Below the pieces are notes generated by a model, which saw nothing but the letters and a program-made list of their open reading frames with translations, ran no database searches and was not told the origin of the DNA. The position numbers and the translations under genes were made by a program. Below, piece by piece: positions 42,009 through 42,119 of a DNA stretch of 42,119 bases (the stretch's first letter is position 1; each line of letters starts with the position of its first letter). Source of the stretch: Oligoflexales bacterium (lineage in GTDB: Bacteria > Myxococcota_A > UBA9042 > DTJE01); NCBI GenBank assembly GCA_012840965.1, contig DUVQ01000102.1, positions 1-42,119 of the forward strand, read 5' to 3'.

Positions 42009-42119
42009 ATGCAAAGTACAAAAACAATGGTTCGAGTTGGTTGGGTATTTCTTTCATGGTTGGCGTTTATGATGCTTGGTTGCTCAGACTACCAGGGTTA
42101 TACAAGTGCAACCAGCGAT
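42009..42119 (+). CDS. Lipoprotein, 5' end only (cut by the window)
   Basis: 37 codons to the edge. The N-terminus is MQSTKTMVRV, then a hydrophobic stretch and lipobox MLGCSD, with Cys25 predicted lipidated. A second ATG lies at codon 7. The ribosome site (GGTGG 8 bases ahead) is modest. The mature protein is not visible, so no family can be given. Confidence 0.6.
   Translation, partial: MQSTKTMVRVGWVFLSWLAFMMLGCSDYQGYTSATSD

Noticed and set aside
1-42119. Insertion sequences, phage genes or integrases
   Set aside because: No transposase, integrase or phage structural protein was recognised in any frame.

Overview
The window looks like a chromosomal segment of a Myxococcota-like (former deltaproteobacterial) bacterium of moderate GC. 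The reasons are two AgmX/PglI-type C-terminal domains, a GYF-domain membrane protein, long MopE-type metal-binding repeat proteins, HYDIN/choice-of-anchor-D plus VWA lipoproteins, many lipoproteins with acidic linkers, and multiheme cytochromes. This assignment is inference from gene content; no rRNA is present.

Layout. (1) 1-1290: a possible partial gene end, then a short HATPase/winged-helix gene without the usual N-terminal AlbA domain, preceded by clustered operator-like repeats. (2) 1314-9062, minus strand: a housekeeping block of a class I aminotransferase, nadC, coaX, an S41 protease with a long C-terminal extension, ricT and tatD. (3) 9312-13265: an outer-membrane-like protein, an AgmX/PglI lipoprotein, a GNAT acetyltransferase, tRNA-Leu(UAA) and a Cys-rich lipoprotein. 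(4) 13492-17531: a nitroreductase, then a compact minus-strand cluster of GTPase, radical SAM, second GTPase and ABC ATPase. The two GTPases share cysteine motifs, and the cluster reads like an unrecognised metallocentre assembly or activation module. (5) 17606-24430: a ceramidase-like lipoprotein, ispF, a stand-alone release-factor-like protein, lipB, a GYF/AgmX protein and rpsA. (6) 24742-35548: a giant Cys-rich surface lipoprotein gene of about 7.4 kb with 24 MopE repeats and a Gly-rich tail, broken by one in-frame TGA and one 1-nt frameshift, followed by a HYDIN/VWA lipoprotein. (7) 35672-41616, minus strand: a sulfur/redox operon of an ArsR regulator, octaheme tetrathionate-reductase-type cytochrome, heptaheme cytochrome c-cytochrome b fusion, and two YeeE/YedE-type transporters, one with a rhodanese-like domain. 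(8) 41617-42119: a repeat-bearing intergenic region and the start of a lipoprotein gene.

Across the whole window a degenerate G-rich hexamer repeat (GGGGCA/GGGACA/GGAGCA and similar) recurs at eight places. Several copies directly abut stop codons and one is translated in frame as a Pro/Asp spacer in the cytochrome fusion. Many copies fit the canonical G-quadruplex pattern. With the four-gene GTPase/radical SAM/ABC cluster, this is the most unusual content here.

Working together: the operon at 35672-41616 plausibly passes quinol electrons through the cytochrome b-c fusion to the octaheme cytochrome, imports sulfur compounds through the YeeE proteins, and is controlled by a cysteine-bearing ArsR repressor. 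The lipoproteins of 12606-13265 and 24742-35548 appear to be surface components built from shared Cys-rich modules.
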